Notes under the pieces: generated by a model | What the model saw: the letters and a program-made list of their open reading frames with translations, nothing else | The model's database searches: none | What the model was told of the DNA's origin: nothing | Shown here: positions 1 through 6,675 of the stretch, one piece after another | How the letters are laid out: every line of letters begins with the position of its first letter | Numbering within the stretch: position 1 is the first letter of the stretch | Program-made: the position numbers and the translations under genes | Assembly: GCA_050116035.1 (NCBI GenBank) | Contig: JASFPJ010000034.1 | Coordinates: forward strand, 1-17,179 | Direction of reading: 5' to 3' | Origin: SOIA01 sp050116035 | GTDB lineage: Bacteria; Acidobacteriota; Aminicenantia; Aminicenantales; Aminicenantaceae | Length of the DNA: 17,179 nt

Positions 1-132
1 GTCCGGATCGTGTATTTTCCATTTCTTCTCAGGTTCTGGCTTGGCCTGCCTCTCGAAGCTTTGCGGGCAACCGACTGAGAATAGAGTCATGAACGCTGAA
101 CACAAAAAAAATATCCGTATGTTCCTTCCCAT
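1..132 (-). CDS. Lipoprotein N-terminus, possibly DUF1080 (3-keto-glycoside hydrolase-like); partial
   Basis: Only the first 44 codons are inside the window; the gene runs off the left edge. The ATG at 130-132 is preceded by a strong AGGAGG site a few bases upstream. The product starts with a basic n-region and hydrophobic core ending in a lipobox, FSVGC, with Cys22 as the likely lipidated residue, so it should be anchored to a membrane after signal peptidase II cleavage. A charged Lys/Glu/Pro linker follows and leads into WKIHD. That short motif resembles the start of many DUF1080 (PF06439) proteins, and DUF1080 genes often sit beside Gfo/Idh/MocA genes like the one just upstream, 95 bases away on the same strand. 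The lipoprotein call is firm. The DUF1080 call rests on a five-residue motif and context, so it is tentative. Confidence 0.6.
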   Translation of the reverse strand, partial: MGRNIRIFFLCSAFMTLFSVGCPQSFERQAKPEPEKKWKIHDPD

Positions 133-227
133 ATTCGCCTCCTGTCGAAATGATCTATAAAGACGCCATTTCAGAACTAATGAGAGGATTCAGTATGTCC
201 AGAACGACAAAAAAATCTTAAAAAGAA

Positions 228-1619
228 TTACAAGGACCACCCGGGCCGGTAATCTTTGTGGACATATTTGTTTGCCTCGGGCAAATTGGTGAACTCCATC
301 TTCTCTCCGTCCCATTGAAGCTTTGTGTAATGCTCCTGCATCCGGACGGCGATGTTGGCCAGCAGCATCATCTCCGTTAGAAGTCCGGCATACGCAAAAT
401 CCGTTGTCGACTTTTTTCCGGCTTTAATCGCTTCGATCCATTCCGCATGGATACCGGGTGAACGAGGGATCGTCTTTTCCGGCCGCTTGTATTCTTTCAT
501 CTTTGTCTCTGGGACAAGACGGGGATGCCGGCCATACGTGCTGTTCATCAGAATCCCTTTGCTACCTATGAAGAACACTCCTCCGCCATCGTCACCCATC
601 TTTCGTCCCGGTTCAATCACTTCAGGTCTGGGAGGCATTAATCCTCCGTCATACCAGGTCAACTGAACAGGGGGCATCTTCCCGCGAGCCGGAAATTCAT
701 AGGTCACGACCTCGGCCACAGGGTAAGAATCCTTGGTAAACCTCGTGGAACTGGCTTGAACTGTTTTGGGATACCCGAGTTTCAAAGCCCAGAATGGCTG
801 ATCAATCAGATGAGCCCCCATATCTCCCAACGCGCCTGTCCCGTAATCCCACCATCCTCGCCAGCGAAACGGCATATAATCCGGATGATAAGGCCGGAAA
901 GGAGCCGGGCCGAGCCACAGATTCCAATCCAAGGTTGATGGGACTGAAGGAATCTCTTCAGGAGCATCGATTCCCTGAGGCCATATCGGCCGATTCGTCC
1001 AGACATGAACCTCGCGCACGTGACCGATGGCGCCGTCCCATATCCATTCGTTGATTAAACGTGCCCCTTCACCCGCATGCCCCTGATTCCCCATCTGGGA
1101 TACAACATTCGCTTCTTTCACAGCCTTAGCGAGCTCCCTGGCCTCTTTGATCGTGTGAGTCAGAGGTTTTTGCACGAACACATGCTTTCCCATTTTAATG
1201 GCTCTCATGGCGATGACTGCATGGGTGTGGTCCGGTGTCGTGACTGTGATGGCGTCGATGTTCTTTTCCTTATCCAGCATGATGCGGAAATCCTGGTATT
1301 TTTTGGCCTTGTTGTACATCTCAATGTGCTGGGGGTCATTCCTGTCTGACTTCAAGAAGTTCGCTATCTGCATAGTGTCCACATCGCACAGAGCGACAAC
1401 ATTCTCTGAACTGACCCTTCTTGTGTCCCATGAACCCTGACCGCCGACACCCACACACCCGATGTTCAGCTTATCACTGGGTGCTTTCACACCCGGCCCT
1501 CCCAGTACATGGCGGGGAACGATCATCAGTCCGGCAGCGGCTGTCGCCGTACTGCCGAGAAATTCCCGCCGCGTCAGCTTTTTTCCTTTCGAAGGGTTTT
1601 TTTCCCTGTTTTTATTCAT
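228..1619 (-). CDS. Tat-exported Gfo/Idh/MocA family oxidoreductase
   Basis: A 463-residue NAD(P)-dependent oxidoreductase, likely acting on a sugar or sugar derivative outside the cytoplasm. The N-terminus carries a twin-arginine motif (TRREFLG, residues 16-22) and a hydrophobic stretch to about residue 35. The Rossmann fold follows, with GCVGVGGQG at 54-62, the acidic CDVD near 78-81 and TPDHTH at 128-133. Family lysine K151 lies in VFVQKPLTH, a QKP version of the common EKP. The C-terminal half contains WWDYGTGALGDMGAH (256-270), matching the Gfo/Idh substrate-side motif, with His270 a likely catalytic residue. An AGGA site precedes the ATG. The lipoprotein gene downstream may share its transcript. 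By analogy with 3-keto-glycoside pathways it might oxidise the C3 of a glycoside, but the substrate cannot be read from the sequence. Confidence 0.9.
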   Translation of the reverse strand: MNKNREKNPSKGKKLTRREFLGSTATAAAGLMIVPRHVLGGPGVKAPSDKLNIGCVGVGGQGSWDTRRVSSENVVALCDVDTMQIANFLKSDRNDPQHIEMYNKAKKYQDFRIMLDKEKNIDAITVTTPDHTHAVIAMRAIKMGKHVFVQKPLTHTIKEARELAKAVKEANVVSQMGNQGHAGEGARLINEWIWDGAIGHVREVHVWTNRPIWPQGIDAPEEIPSVPSTLDWNLWLGPAPFRPYHPDYMPFRWRGWWDYGTGALGDMGAHLIDQPFWALKLGYPKTVQASSTRFTKDSYPVAEVVTYEFPARGKMPPVQLTWYDGGLMPPRPEVIEPGRKMGDDGGGVFFIGSKGILMNSTYGRHPRLVPETKMKEYKRPEKTIPRSPGIHAEWIEAIKAGKKSTTDFAYAGLLTEMMLLANIAVRMQEHYTKLQWDGEKMEFTNLPEANKYVHKDYRPGWSL

Positions 1620-1673
1620 GGTTTCAATCCTTTCACAAATTAATTTATCCGGGCAATCGACCTTGTCTCTCTA

Positions 1674-1702
1674 TTAATATAAACTCAAGAAGAATTAGTC
1701 AA
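1674..1702 (-). promoter_or_regulatory. Candidate sigma-70-type promoter for the oxidoreductase gene
   Basis: On the minus strand a TTGACT -35 box (1697-1702) is followed by a 17-base spacer and TATTAA (1674-1679). An alternative TATATT with a 15-base spacer overlaps it. The predicted start lies roughly 48 bases upstream of the ATG at 1619. It sits in the 181-base gap after the permease gene, so the oxidoreductase can be transcribed independently of the permease. Based on consensus matching only. Confidence 0.4.
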
Positions 1703-1800
1703 CAATTGGTTTGTTCACAGTGAAGCACCACATTCGCATCTGAAAAACGACCAGTCGAATCAATGATCCTTAATGATTAAAACATCGACTGCAATCTTAA

Positions 1801-3189
1801 CTATTGAGTCTCTTTCGTGCTCAACTCAACTGTTTTTGGCTCGAGTCCGAGTTCACTCAGGATCAGATAGACAGTAAATCCGACCACGAACGACATCAGC
1901 GTCTCCAATCCGTAGTGAAAACCAATACCGGGAATCACGCCTAGAATTCCGACGGCAAATCCGATCGCCCAGGCAATATATCCTGCCCAGTTGATTCCCT
2001 GGCGTGGTCCCAGCCATTTTCCGCTGCGTAGATAATCCGCGGTCATGGCGCCGATGATCGGCCCGAATGACGCACCGATAATCAGGAAAAAGCCCACCAA
2101 ATCCTGAGCCACACCTGTCGCGGCCAGCACAGTCCCGACCGCGCCAGCTCCCAGAGTCAATCCGATCCTGGGAAGTTTGGGGAACATGGTGGAAAAGGCA
2201 TTGCCCGCCAAAAAAGCACAGAAGCCTGTCGGGCAGATGCAGGCAATGACAAAAATCCAGAACATGATCAAGGCCACAATCCCGCCGACCGCGCCGATAG
2301 AACCGATGAAAACAGAAAAAACATCCAGGTTCGCGGTTCCCATGCCAGCGTCAGAAGCGAGCTGGGGATTCTTTCCCACAGCGCCCGCAATCGTTAATAG
2401 CGCAAAAATCCCTGCCACTAATGCCGCAAGTGTGATCCCAAAGAATCCACCCAGGACCACATCCTTTTTATTCCGGTTGTTCATCGTGAAATCCGCACCC
2501 GCGGCTCCGGCTGTCGCAAAGAATCCCGCTGCAGCCTGCAGCGCGGCAAAGGCACCCAATGCCATGAGAGGAATGACGACCAAAGCTTCTCCAGGAATCG
2601 ACACAGATGAGCTAAAACTGGACAGCCCCTCCATATTGGCAAAGCCCGCAATGACAATGATCAACAGCGGAAACACGGGAATCCAGCTGGACAGCCAGCC
2701 CAACCATTTGATCCCGACAGCGCCGACCAGAGCCAGCATGAAACCCCAGATGATACAAACAATCCAGAAAAAAGCGGAGTTGGGGCCTGCGTCTGAACCC
2801 ACAGCCGACATGAAGAACGATGCGGCCGAAAAGGTGAACACCGCATGCCAGCCGATCTGCAAAAATCCCATAAGCAATCCCGGAATCAGAATCCCGCCCT
2901 TGGTTCCAAACGTCGAGGAACCCACGACGTACAGCGGCATGCCTGTCTGCATTCCCAGAAGTCCTGGCACATAGAACAACGCAAAACAGAATAAAGCTCC
3001 CAAGAACAACCCGACAATTCCAGCCCACAGGCTGCCGTATTGGAGTGCGCCGGCCATTCCCGCCATGAACGGCACTGAAAGAAAAATTCCTGCGTACGAC
3101 TGCGCGGTGTTCTTATACCAGGCTGTCCGGTTTTCAGCCGGATTCGGCGTCGCGGATTTTAAATACCCCGGTAGTGTCCCATTACCCAT
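1801..3189 (-). CDS. NCS1-family purine/cytosine permease-like transporter (CodB-like)
   Basis: A 462-residue polytopic inner-membrane protein with about 12 predicted membrane segments. The region around residues 83-118, with MPLYVVGSSTFGTKGG and GLLMGFLQIGWHA, aligns by eye with the CodB block that reads ARFSFGVKGS then LLLGGTQVGW, the signature of the nucleobase:cation symporter-1 (NCS1) family. Length is close to the usual 420-480. The start is well supported: AAGGAGGG lies a few bases upstream of the ATG. The N-terminal region up to about residue 30 is hydrophilic and Pro/Asn-rich, as in other NCS1 members. The likely role is proton- or sodium-driven uptake of a nucleobase or related compound; cytosine, allantoin or hydantoin cannot be told apart here. 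No cytosine deaminase or nucleobase catabolic gene is next to it. Confidence 0.88.
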   Translation of the reverse strand: MGNGTLPGYLKSATPNPAENRTAWYKNTAQSYAGIFLSVPFMAGMAGALQYGSLWAGIVGLFLGALFCFALFYVPGLLGMQTGMPLYVVGSSTFGTKGGILIPGLLMGFLQIGWHAVFTFSAASFFMSAVGSDAGPNSAFFWIVCIIWGFMLALVGAVGIKWLGWLSSWIPVFPLLIIVIAGFANMEGLSSFSSSVSIPGEALVVIPLMALGAFAALQAAAGFFATAGAAGADFTMNNRNKKDVVLGGFFGITLAALVAGIFALLTIAGAVGKNPQLASDAGMGTANLDVFSVFIGSIGAVGGIVALIMFWIFVIACICPTGFCAFLAGNAFSTMFPKLPRIGLTLGAGAVGTVLAATGVAQDLVGFFLIIGASFGPIIGAMTADYLRSGKWLGPRQGINWAGYIAWAIGFAVGILGVIPGIGFHYGLETLMSFVVGFTVYLILSELGLEPKTVELSTKETQ

Positions 3190-3210
3190 GGTTTTCCCTC
3201 CTTAATCTAA

Positions 3211-3255
3211 GATGAGCAGACTCCTTCCCTGATTGAATGCGATGGCCTGCTTATC
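3211..3255 (-). promoter_or_regulatory. Possible stem-loop in the 5' leader of the permease gene
   Basis: In the transcript, GATAAGCAG (3247-3255) can pair with CTGCTCATC (3211-3219), giving 8 of 9 pairs around a 27-base loop. It ends about 20 bases upstream of the permease start, just before the AAGGAGGG ribosome site. It may be a regulatory leader structure, but it fits no riboswitch class I recognise. Confidence 0.25.
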
Positions 3256-3277
3256 AAATTCCTCCCGATTCCCCATA

Positions 3278-3305
3278 ATTATATAAAAATATCTTTTTTG
3301 AGCAA
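3278..3305 (-). promoter_or_regulatory. Candidate promoter for the permease gene
   Basis: A perfect TATAAT (3278-3283, minus strand) lies 16 bases downstream of TTGCTC (3300-3305), which matches the -35 consensus only in its first three bases. The predicted leader is about 80 nt and would include the stem-loop at 3211-3255. AT-rich surroundings make chance -10 matches likely. Confidence 0.35.
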
Positions 3306-3470
3306 GCAATAATTATTCCCATTCTTTTATACCTGAACCTGATTGAAAAGCATTACAAGGGCTGGCCTCATCATTCATAATGCGAGTTTTTCCAATACGA
3401 TGTGCAATCAGTTGACATTTACTCTTCGTGTTGATTTTTCTTAATGTCCAGGAAAAATCTTTCCAGCGAA

Positions 3471-3680
3471 CGTGGATTATTCACGAGTCGAGGCTGCTGT
3501 AGATGCGAGGCGTCGGTTCATGAAGCTGTGGTTTGCCACTGCGAATGGACCGCAACAAAGCAGATGCGGTAAGATCGGCTCGCCCGAAGGGGAAAAGATG
3601 TCGACATAGGATTATTTATTATCCTTAAAAGAATTTATGTATAGGAAGTCGGCCTATTTTATGAATAATTCAGGGTAATT
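3471..3680. repeat. Structured intergenic element with inverted-repeat ends (MITE- or REP-like)
   Basis: The left end, GGATTATTCA (3474-3483), is the inverse of the right end, TGAATAATTC (3662-3671), at 9 of 10 positions. The interior is rich in local pairings: GCGAG (3505-3509) with CTCGC (3579-3583) enclosing GTGG/CCAC around TTTG (3528-3539) and CCGCA/TGCGG (3550-3569); then AGGAT/ATCCT (3608-3625) and ATAGG/CCTAT (3641-3657). The 20-base right end recurs at 11681-11700 with one difference, which argues for a dispersed family. I see no open reading frame in it. It may be a non-autonomous mobile element or a structured RNA. The exact boundaries are inferred. Confidence 0.55.
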
Positions 3681-3740
3681 GAGAGGAGGAAGGATGGGAA
3701 AGACTTGAAAAAAGCTGCTGAAAAAAAATCACATTTACAC

Positions 3741-3769
3741 TTGACACGTATAATAACATACGTTATATT
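3741..3769 (+). promoter_or_regulatory. Strong sigma-70-type promoter of the TetR-type regulator gene
   Basis: A perfect TTGACA (3741-3746), an exact 17-base spacer and TATATT (3764-3769, five of six consensus bases). The predicted transcription start is near 3776, about 39 bases before the ATG at 3815. Two palindromes cover the spacer, the -10 box and the start point, as expected for an autoregulated repressor gene. Confidence 0.75.
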
Positions 3770-3780
3770 ACATATGTTAT
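3753..3780. promoter_or_regulatory. Two abutting palindromic operators, probably for the adjacent TetR-type protein
   Basis: Site 1 is ATAACATACGTTAT (3753-3766), with perfect ATAAC/GTTAT arms. Site 2 is ATTACATATGTTAT (3767-3780), with a perfect ACATATGT core and one arm mismatch. Each is 14 bp, and they touch without a gap. They bury the -10 box and the predicted start point. TetR-family proteins commonly bind such palindromes as dimers and repress their own gene. That the protein at 3815-4408 binds here is inference from position. Confidence 0.6.
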
Positions 3781-3814
3781 ATTTAAATTAAAATAAGCAC
3801 TGGAGAGAAAAACC

Positions 3815-4408
3815 ATGTCACCACCAAAAACAAAGTTCACCAAGGAAAGAATATACGAGGCCGCGTTTGTCCTCTTGAAGGAAAAGGGCTGGGCGCATGT
3901 CTCAGCTCGCAACATCGCTAAGCAGCTTGAAGCCTCGACCATGCCCATATACTCCACTGTGGATTCAATGGAAGAAATCGACAAGGAATGTCAATCGCGC
4001 ACCTTAAAAGCCATGCAAGAGTACCAGCTCGAGCAATACACAGATAATCCCTTCCTCAACTCGGCCATAGGTTATATCCTTTTCGCTCGGGATCTCCCTC
4101 ATCTCTTCAGGTTTCTCTACTTCGAGCGGCCCGAGCCGATTTCCAGGAAGGAGCTGAAGGAGTTGAAAAAGCGGCTTCCCAAAGAACTGCGTGACCTGGC
4201 TCTTGATTATTTCAGGAAGATTACGCCTAAAGAACTCAACGATGTGGCTCTCCTGAGCTGGATTTTCACCCATGGACTGGCTGTCCTCCTCTACAGCGGC
4301 GTTCTCACCAACATCTCTAACAAAGAAATCGTCAGCGTTCTCGAAAAGGCAGGGAATGCCTTTTTCGCCCTGGAGAACATAAAAAAAAAAGAGTCCAGGA
4401 TAAAATAA
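3815..4408 (+). CDS. TetR/AcrR-family transcriptional regulator
   Basis: A 197-residue regulator of typical family length. Residues 8-53 form the TetR DNA-binding domain: helix 1 (FTKERIYEAAFVLLKEKGW), then the helix-turn-helix VSARNIAKQLEASTMPIYSTV, ending with the family Tyr in place of the common YYHF. The C-terminal all-helical part (about 60-190) would hold the ligand pocket and dimer interface and is not informative about ligand. GGAGAG lies a few bases upstream of the start. The gene is read from a strong promoter overlaid by two palindromes, pointing to autorepression. The membrane protein gene begins 13 bases after its stop with its own AGGAGG, so the two are almost certainly one operon and that protein is the likely regulated function. 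Confidence 0.88.
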   Translation: MSPPKTKFTKERIYEAAFVLLKEKGWAHVSARNIAKQLEASTMPIYSTVDSMEEIDKECQSRTLKAMQEYQLEQYTDNPFLNSAIGYILFARDLPHLFRFLYFERPEPISRKELKELKKRLPKELRDLALDYFRKITPKELNDVALLSWIFTHGLAVLLYSGVLTNISNKEIVSVLEKAGNAFFALENIKKKESRIK

Positions 4409-4421
4409 GCAGGAGGTCCCG

Positions 4422-5351
4422 ATGAAGCTCAAAACGATTTTGCGCGTTGTTGGCCAGTGGATTGGGCTCTCCGTAATCATGCTCCTCCTTTGGATGATCT
4501 GCATGGGAATCATGACCTCATTGTTCATGGGAGACACGGATTCATCTTCTGAAGCATCCGCGGGTTTTCTGCTGGCCATGGCGGCTGTCTGCCTCGTCAA
4601 CAGCGCTGTAATCATCTATCTCATTCTTCGCTCCCGATGGCACGGAATCAAACTCGTTGTTTTCGTGGCGCTCGTGCACTATGTCGTCCAATTTTTCATG
4701 GGTGGAGTCGAAGCGATCCTGTTTCAAGCAAGCCTGAAGATTCCCCCCAGATTAGTCTTTGCCCAGCTCATCAGCGGAGTCATTCTCGCCTTTCTCTTCG
4801 CCCTTATAGCCGTGCTCATCCTGGGCAGGATGAAACCGCCGAAAGAAGCTCCGGAAACGCCGAATACACGGCTCATCATGCCCAAGGGTGAATTCTTGCT
4901 AAAATTTCTTGTTCTCAGCCTTATCGTCTACCCGCTGTTGTATTTCCTGTTCGGTTATTTCGTGGCCTGGCAGTTTCCGGTTGTCCGGGAATTCTATTCT
5001 GGCTCTTCCGCTCTTCCTCCGTTCTTTCAATTCATCCAAAATCTTCTCAACACCAATTCAACCCTGGTATTCTGGCAGATGGCAAGAGGAGCTGTCTGGG
5101 TTCTGGTCGCCCTTCCGGTTATCCGAATGATGAAAGGTTCAGCCTGGGAAACAGCGGTTACGCTGGGCCTTATCTTTGCTCTGGTCATGAACTCCCAGCA
5201 CATCGTCCCGAATCCCTACATGCCCGGAACGGTGCGTCTCGTCCACTTTATCGAAACCACCAGCTCCAATTTTCTGTGGGGAATGCTCATCGTCTGGCTG
5301 CTGCACCGTCCGCATATAAAGCTGGCCAAATTTGTCAAAAGCGAAACCTAA
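4422..5351 (+). CDS. Multi-pass membrane protein of unknown function, co-transcribed with the TetR-type regulator
   Basis: 309 residues with about eight hydrophobic segments, near 12-35, 48-70, 76-100, 110-134, 158-183, 215-236, 241-256 and 281-295. A hydrophilic, Pro-rich loop at about 136-157 splits the protein into two halves. I recognise no catalytic or transport motif. The start is secure: AGGAGG precedes the ATG, and the first segment follows a short basic N-terminus (MKLKTILR), suggesting a cytoplasmic N-terminus. The gap to the regulator is 13 bases. TetR-controlled membrane proteins are often efflux or membrane-stress functions, but nothing here matches MFS, RND, SMR or ABC permeases, so no function is assigned. 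Confidence 0.8.
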   Translation: MKLKTILRVVGQWIGLSVIMLLLWMICMGIMTSLFMGDTDSSSEASAGFLLAMAAVCLVNSAVIIYLILRSRWHGIKLVVFVALVHYVVQFFMGGVEAILFQASLKIPPRLVFAQLISGVILAFLFALIAVLILGRMKPPKEAPETPNTRLIMPKGEFLLKFLVLSLIVYPLLYFLFGYFVAWQFPVVREFYSGSSALPPFFQFIQNLLNTNSTLVFWQMARGAVWVLVALPVIRMMKGSAWETAVTLGLIFALVMNSQHIVPNPYMPGTVRLVHFIETTSSNFLWGMLIVWLLHRPHIKLAKFVKSET

Positions 5352-5449
5352 AATCCGGATAAAACCAGAAAAAGAGAGGCAGATGGATTGAAGAGGCAGA
5401 ATCTCTATCCTAAAAATTCACTGCTAATAGACGTTTAAGAGTGAAAAAA

Positions 5450-6358
5450 TCAGGCGATTCCCAGCTTGTACTTCAAGGCGTTGAGTGTGTTTCTCATAAG
5501 CATGGTGATGGTCATGGGCCCGACACCGCCCGGGACGGGCGTGATCCACCCGGCTATTTCTTGGGCGGCGTCAAAATCCACATCTCCTTTCAGAATCGCT
5601 ATCTCCCTGCCGGTTTTCTTGCTGATCTTGGTCCCGATCCTGTTGACGCCGACATCAATGACGCAGGAACCGGGTTTAATCCATTCCGGCTTGACTAAAC
5701 CCTGGACTCCGGCGGCCACGATCAAGATATCCGCCCGTCTGCAGTGAGACGCCATGTCCTTGGTCCGGGTATGAATCACGGTCACCGTGGCATTGGCGTA
5801 CTTCTGCTTCTGGAGCAACATGATGGCAATCGGCTTGCCTACGATGTTCGAGCGGCCGACCACAACGACCTCGGCTCCCTCTGTTTTCACACCGGCCCGT
5901 TTGATCATCTCCTGAATTCCCGCAGGCGTGGAGGGAGGAAACTTCACCTCAGATCCACCGATGACAAGCCTTCCCATGTTCACTGGATGAAACCCATCCA
6001 CGTCCTTGTCCGGGTCGATGGCATTGATCACCTTCTTTTCGTTGATGTGTTTGGGGAGGGGGAGCTGGACCAGGACGCCGTGGACTGTGTCATCTTTGTT
6101 GTATTTATCCACCAGAGCTAACAATTCCTCTTCGGTGATGGTTTCGGGCTTGTTGACCTGGACTTCTTTGAAACCCAAACTGTTGGCTGTTCTGATCTTC
6201 CCAGTGACATAGGAGACCGAAGCCGGATCTTCTCCGACCAGAATGGTGACCAGCCCGGGAACGACACCATGCTCTTCTTTTATTTTATCTACCTCGGCCT
6301 TGATCTCAGTCAGAATCTCCTCTCGAATCTCTTTTCCTTTGATCAGTTTGGCTGTCAT
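5450..6358 (-). CDS. folD: Bifunctional methylenetetrahydrofolate dehydrogenase / methenyltetrahydrofolate cyclohydrolase
   Basis: A cytoplasmic one-carbon enzyme interconverting 5,10-methylene-, 5,10-methenyl- and 10-formyl-tetrahydrofolate. At 302 residues it is the usual size. Family motifs are all present: SVSYVTGKIRTANSLGF with Tyr50 and the catalytic Lys54; VHGVLVQLPLPKHI (92-105, Gln98); KDVDGFHPVNMG (118-129, Asp121); the NAD(P) site VVVGRSNIVGKP (165-176); and the C-terminal PVPGGVGPMTITMLMRNT. The common Cys-Thr-Pro after the VDGF block reads PPSTPAG here, an unremarkable variation. AAGGGAGAG precedes the ATG. It is a single gene facing away from the sulfatase and converging with the membrane-protein operon. 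Nothing around it belongs to the folate pathway. Confidence 0.97.
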   Translation of the reverse strand: MTAKLIKGKEIREEILTEIKAEVDKIKEEHGVVPGLVTILVGEDPASVSYVTGKIRTANSLGFKEVQVNKPETITEEELLALVDKYNKDDTVHGVLVQLPLPKHINEKKVINAIDPDKDVDGFHPVNMGRLVIGGSEVKFPPSTPAGIQEMIKRAGVKTEGAEVVVVGRSNIVGKPIAIMLLQKQKYANATVTVIHTRTKDMASHCRRADILIVAAGVQGLVKPEWIKPGSCVIDVGVNRIGTKISKKTGREIAILKGDVDFDAAQEIAGWITPVPGGVGPMTITMLMRNTLNALKYKLGIA

Positions 6359-6675
6359 TTGACTCTCCCTTCTTTAAACTAAATTAATCTCTCCTTGAAA
6401 CATGCGGCCCATGAATTCTTCCGGCTTCACTCTTATCATCCTCACAGCCTCGAAGTCATTCCTGAACACCTGGCTACAGCACTGAAAAACTTCACAAATC
6501 CAACAAGATTCTTTCGAAGTGTGAATACCACAAATGACATCGTATTTCAAATCCATTTATCAAAGAAAGTGAATGGTTGAAAGTTTTAATATTTTCAATT
6601 GATAACGACTGGCTATTATGATATTGGATACGAATAAAGAAACGACTCAATCGCGATTTTTTAGGGAGGAACGCG
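6359..6675. other. Intergenic region between folD and the sulfatase gene
   Basis: 317 bases that should hold the divergent promoters of folD and the sulfatase. A minus-strand ORF of 60 codons (6374-6556) ends 15 bases before folD. Its residues CWICEVFQCC are cysteine-rich, but it has no ribosome site and resembles nothing I know, so I do not call it as a gene. TTGATA (6599-6604) has no well-spaced -10 box. I see no terminator or repeat. Confidence 0.4.

Noticed and set aside
1745..1765. CGACTGGTCG followed by T-run on the minus strand, as permease terminator
   Set aside because: The stem is at most three or four pairs with a tiny loop, too weak to call.
2177..2974. 265-codon plus-strand ORF inside the permease gene
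   Set aside because: It is antisense to a clear NCS1 permease; its Pro/Ala/Lys-rich composition is what the reverse complement of membrane codons gives.
4004..4615. 203-codon minus-strand ORF across the TetR-type and membrane-protein genes
   Set aside because: It is antisense to two genes with good ribosome sites and clear family or membrane features.
5370..5400. Direct repeat AGAGGCAGA twice between the membrane-protein gene and folD
   Set aside because: Short purine-rich repeat in AT/purine-rich intergenic DNA; no further copies or structure seen.
6374..6556. 60-codon minus-strand ORF just upstream of folD, Cys-rich
   Set aside because: No ribosome site, no recognisable domain, and an overlapping plus-strand ORF of equal quality; more likely chance in a promoter region.
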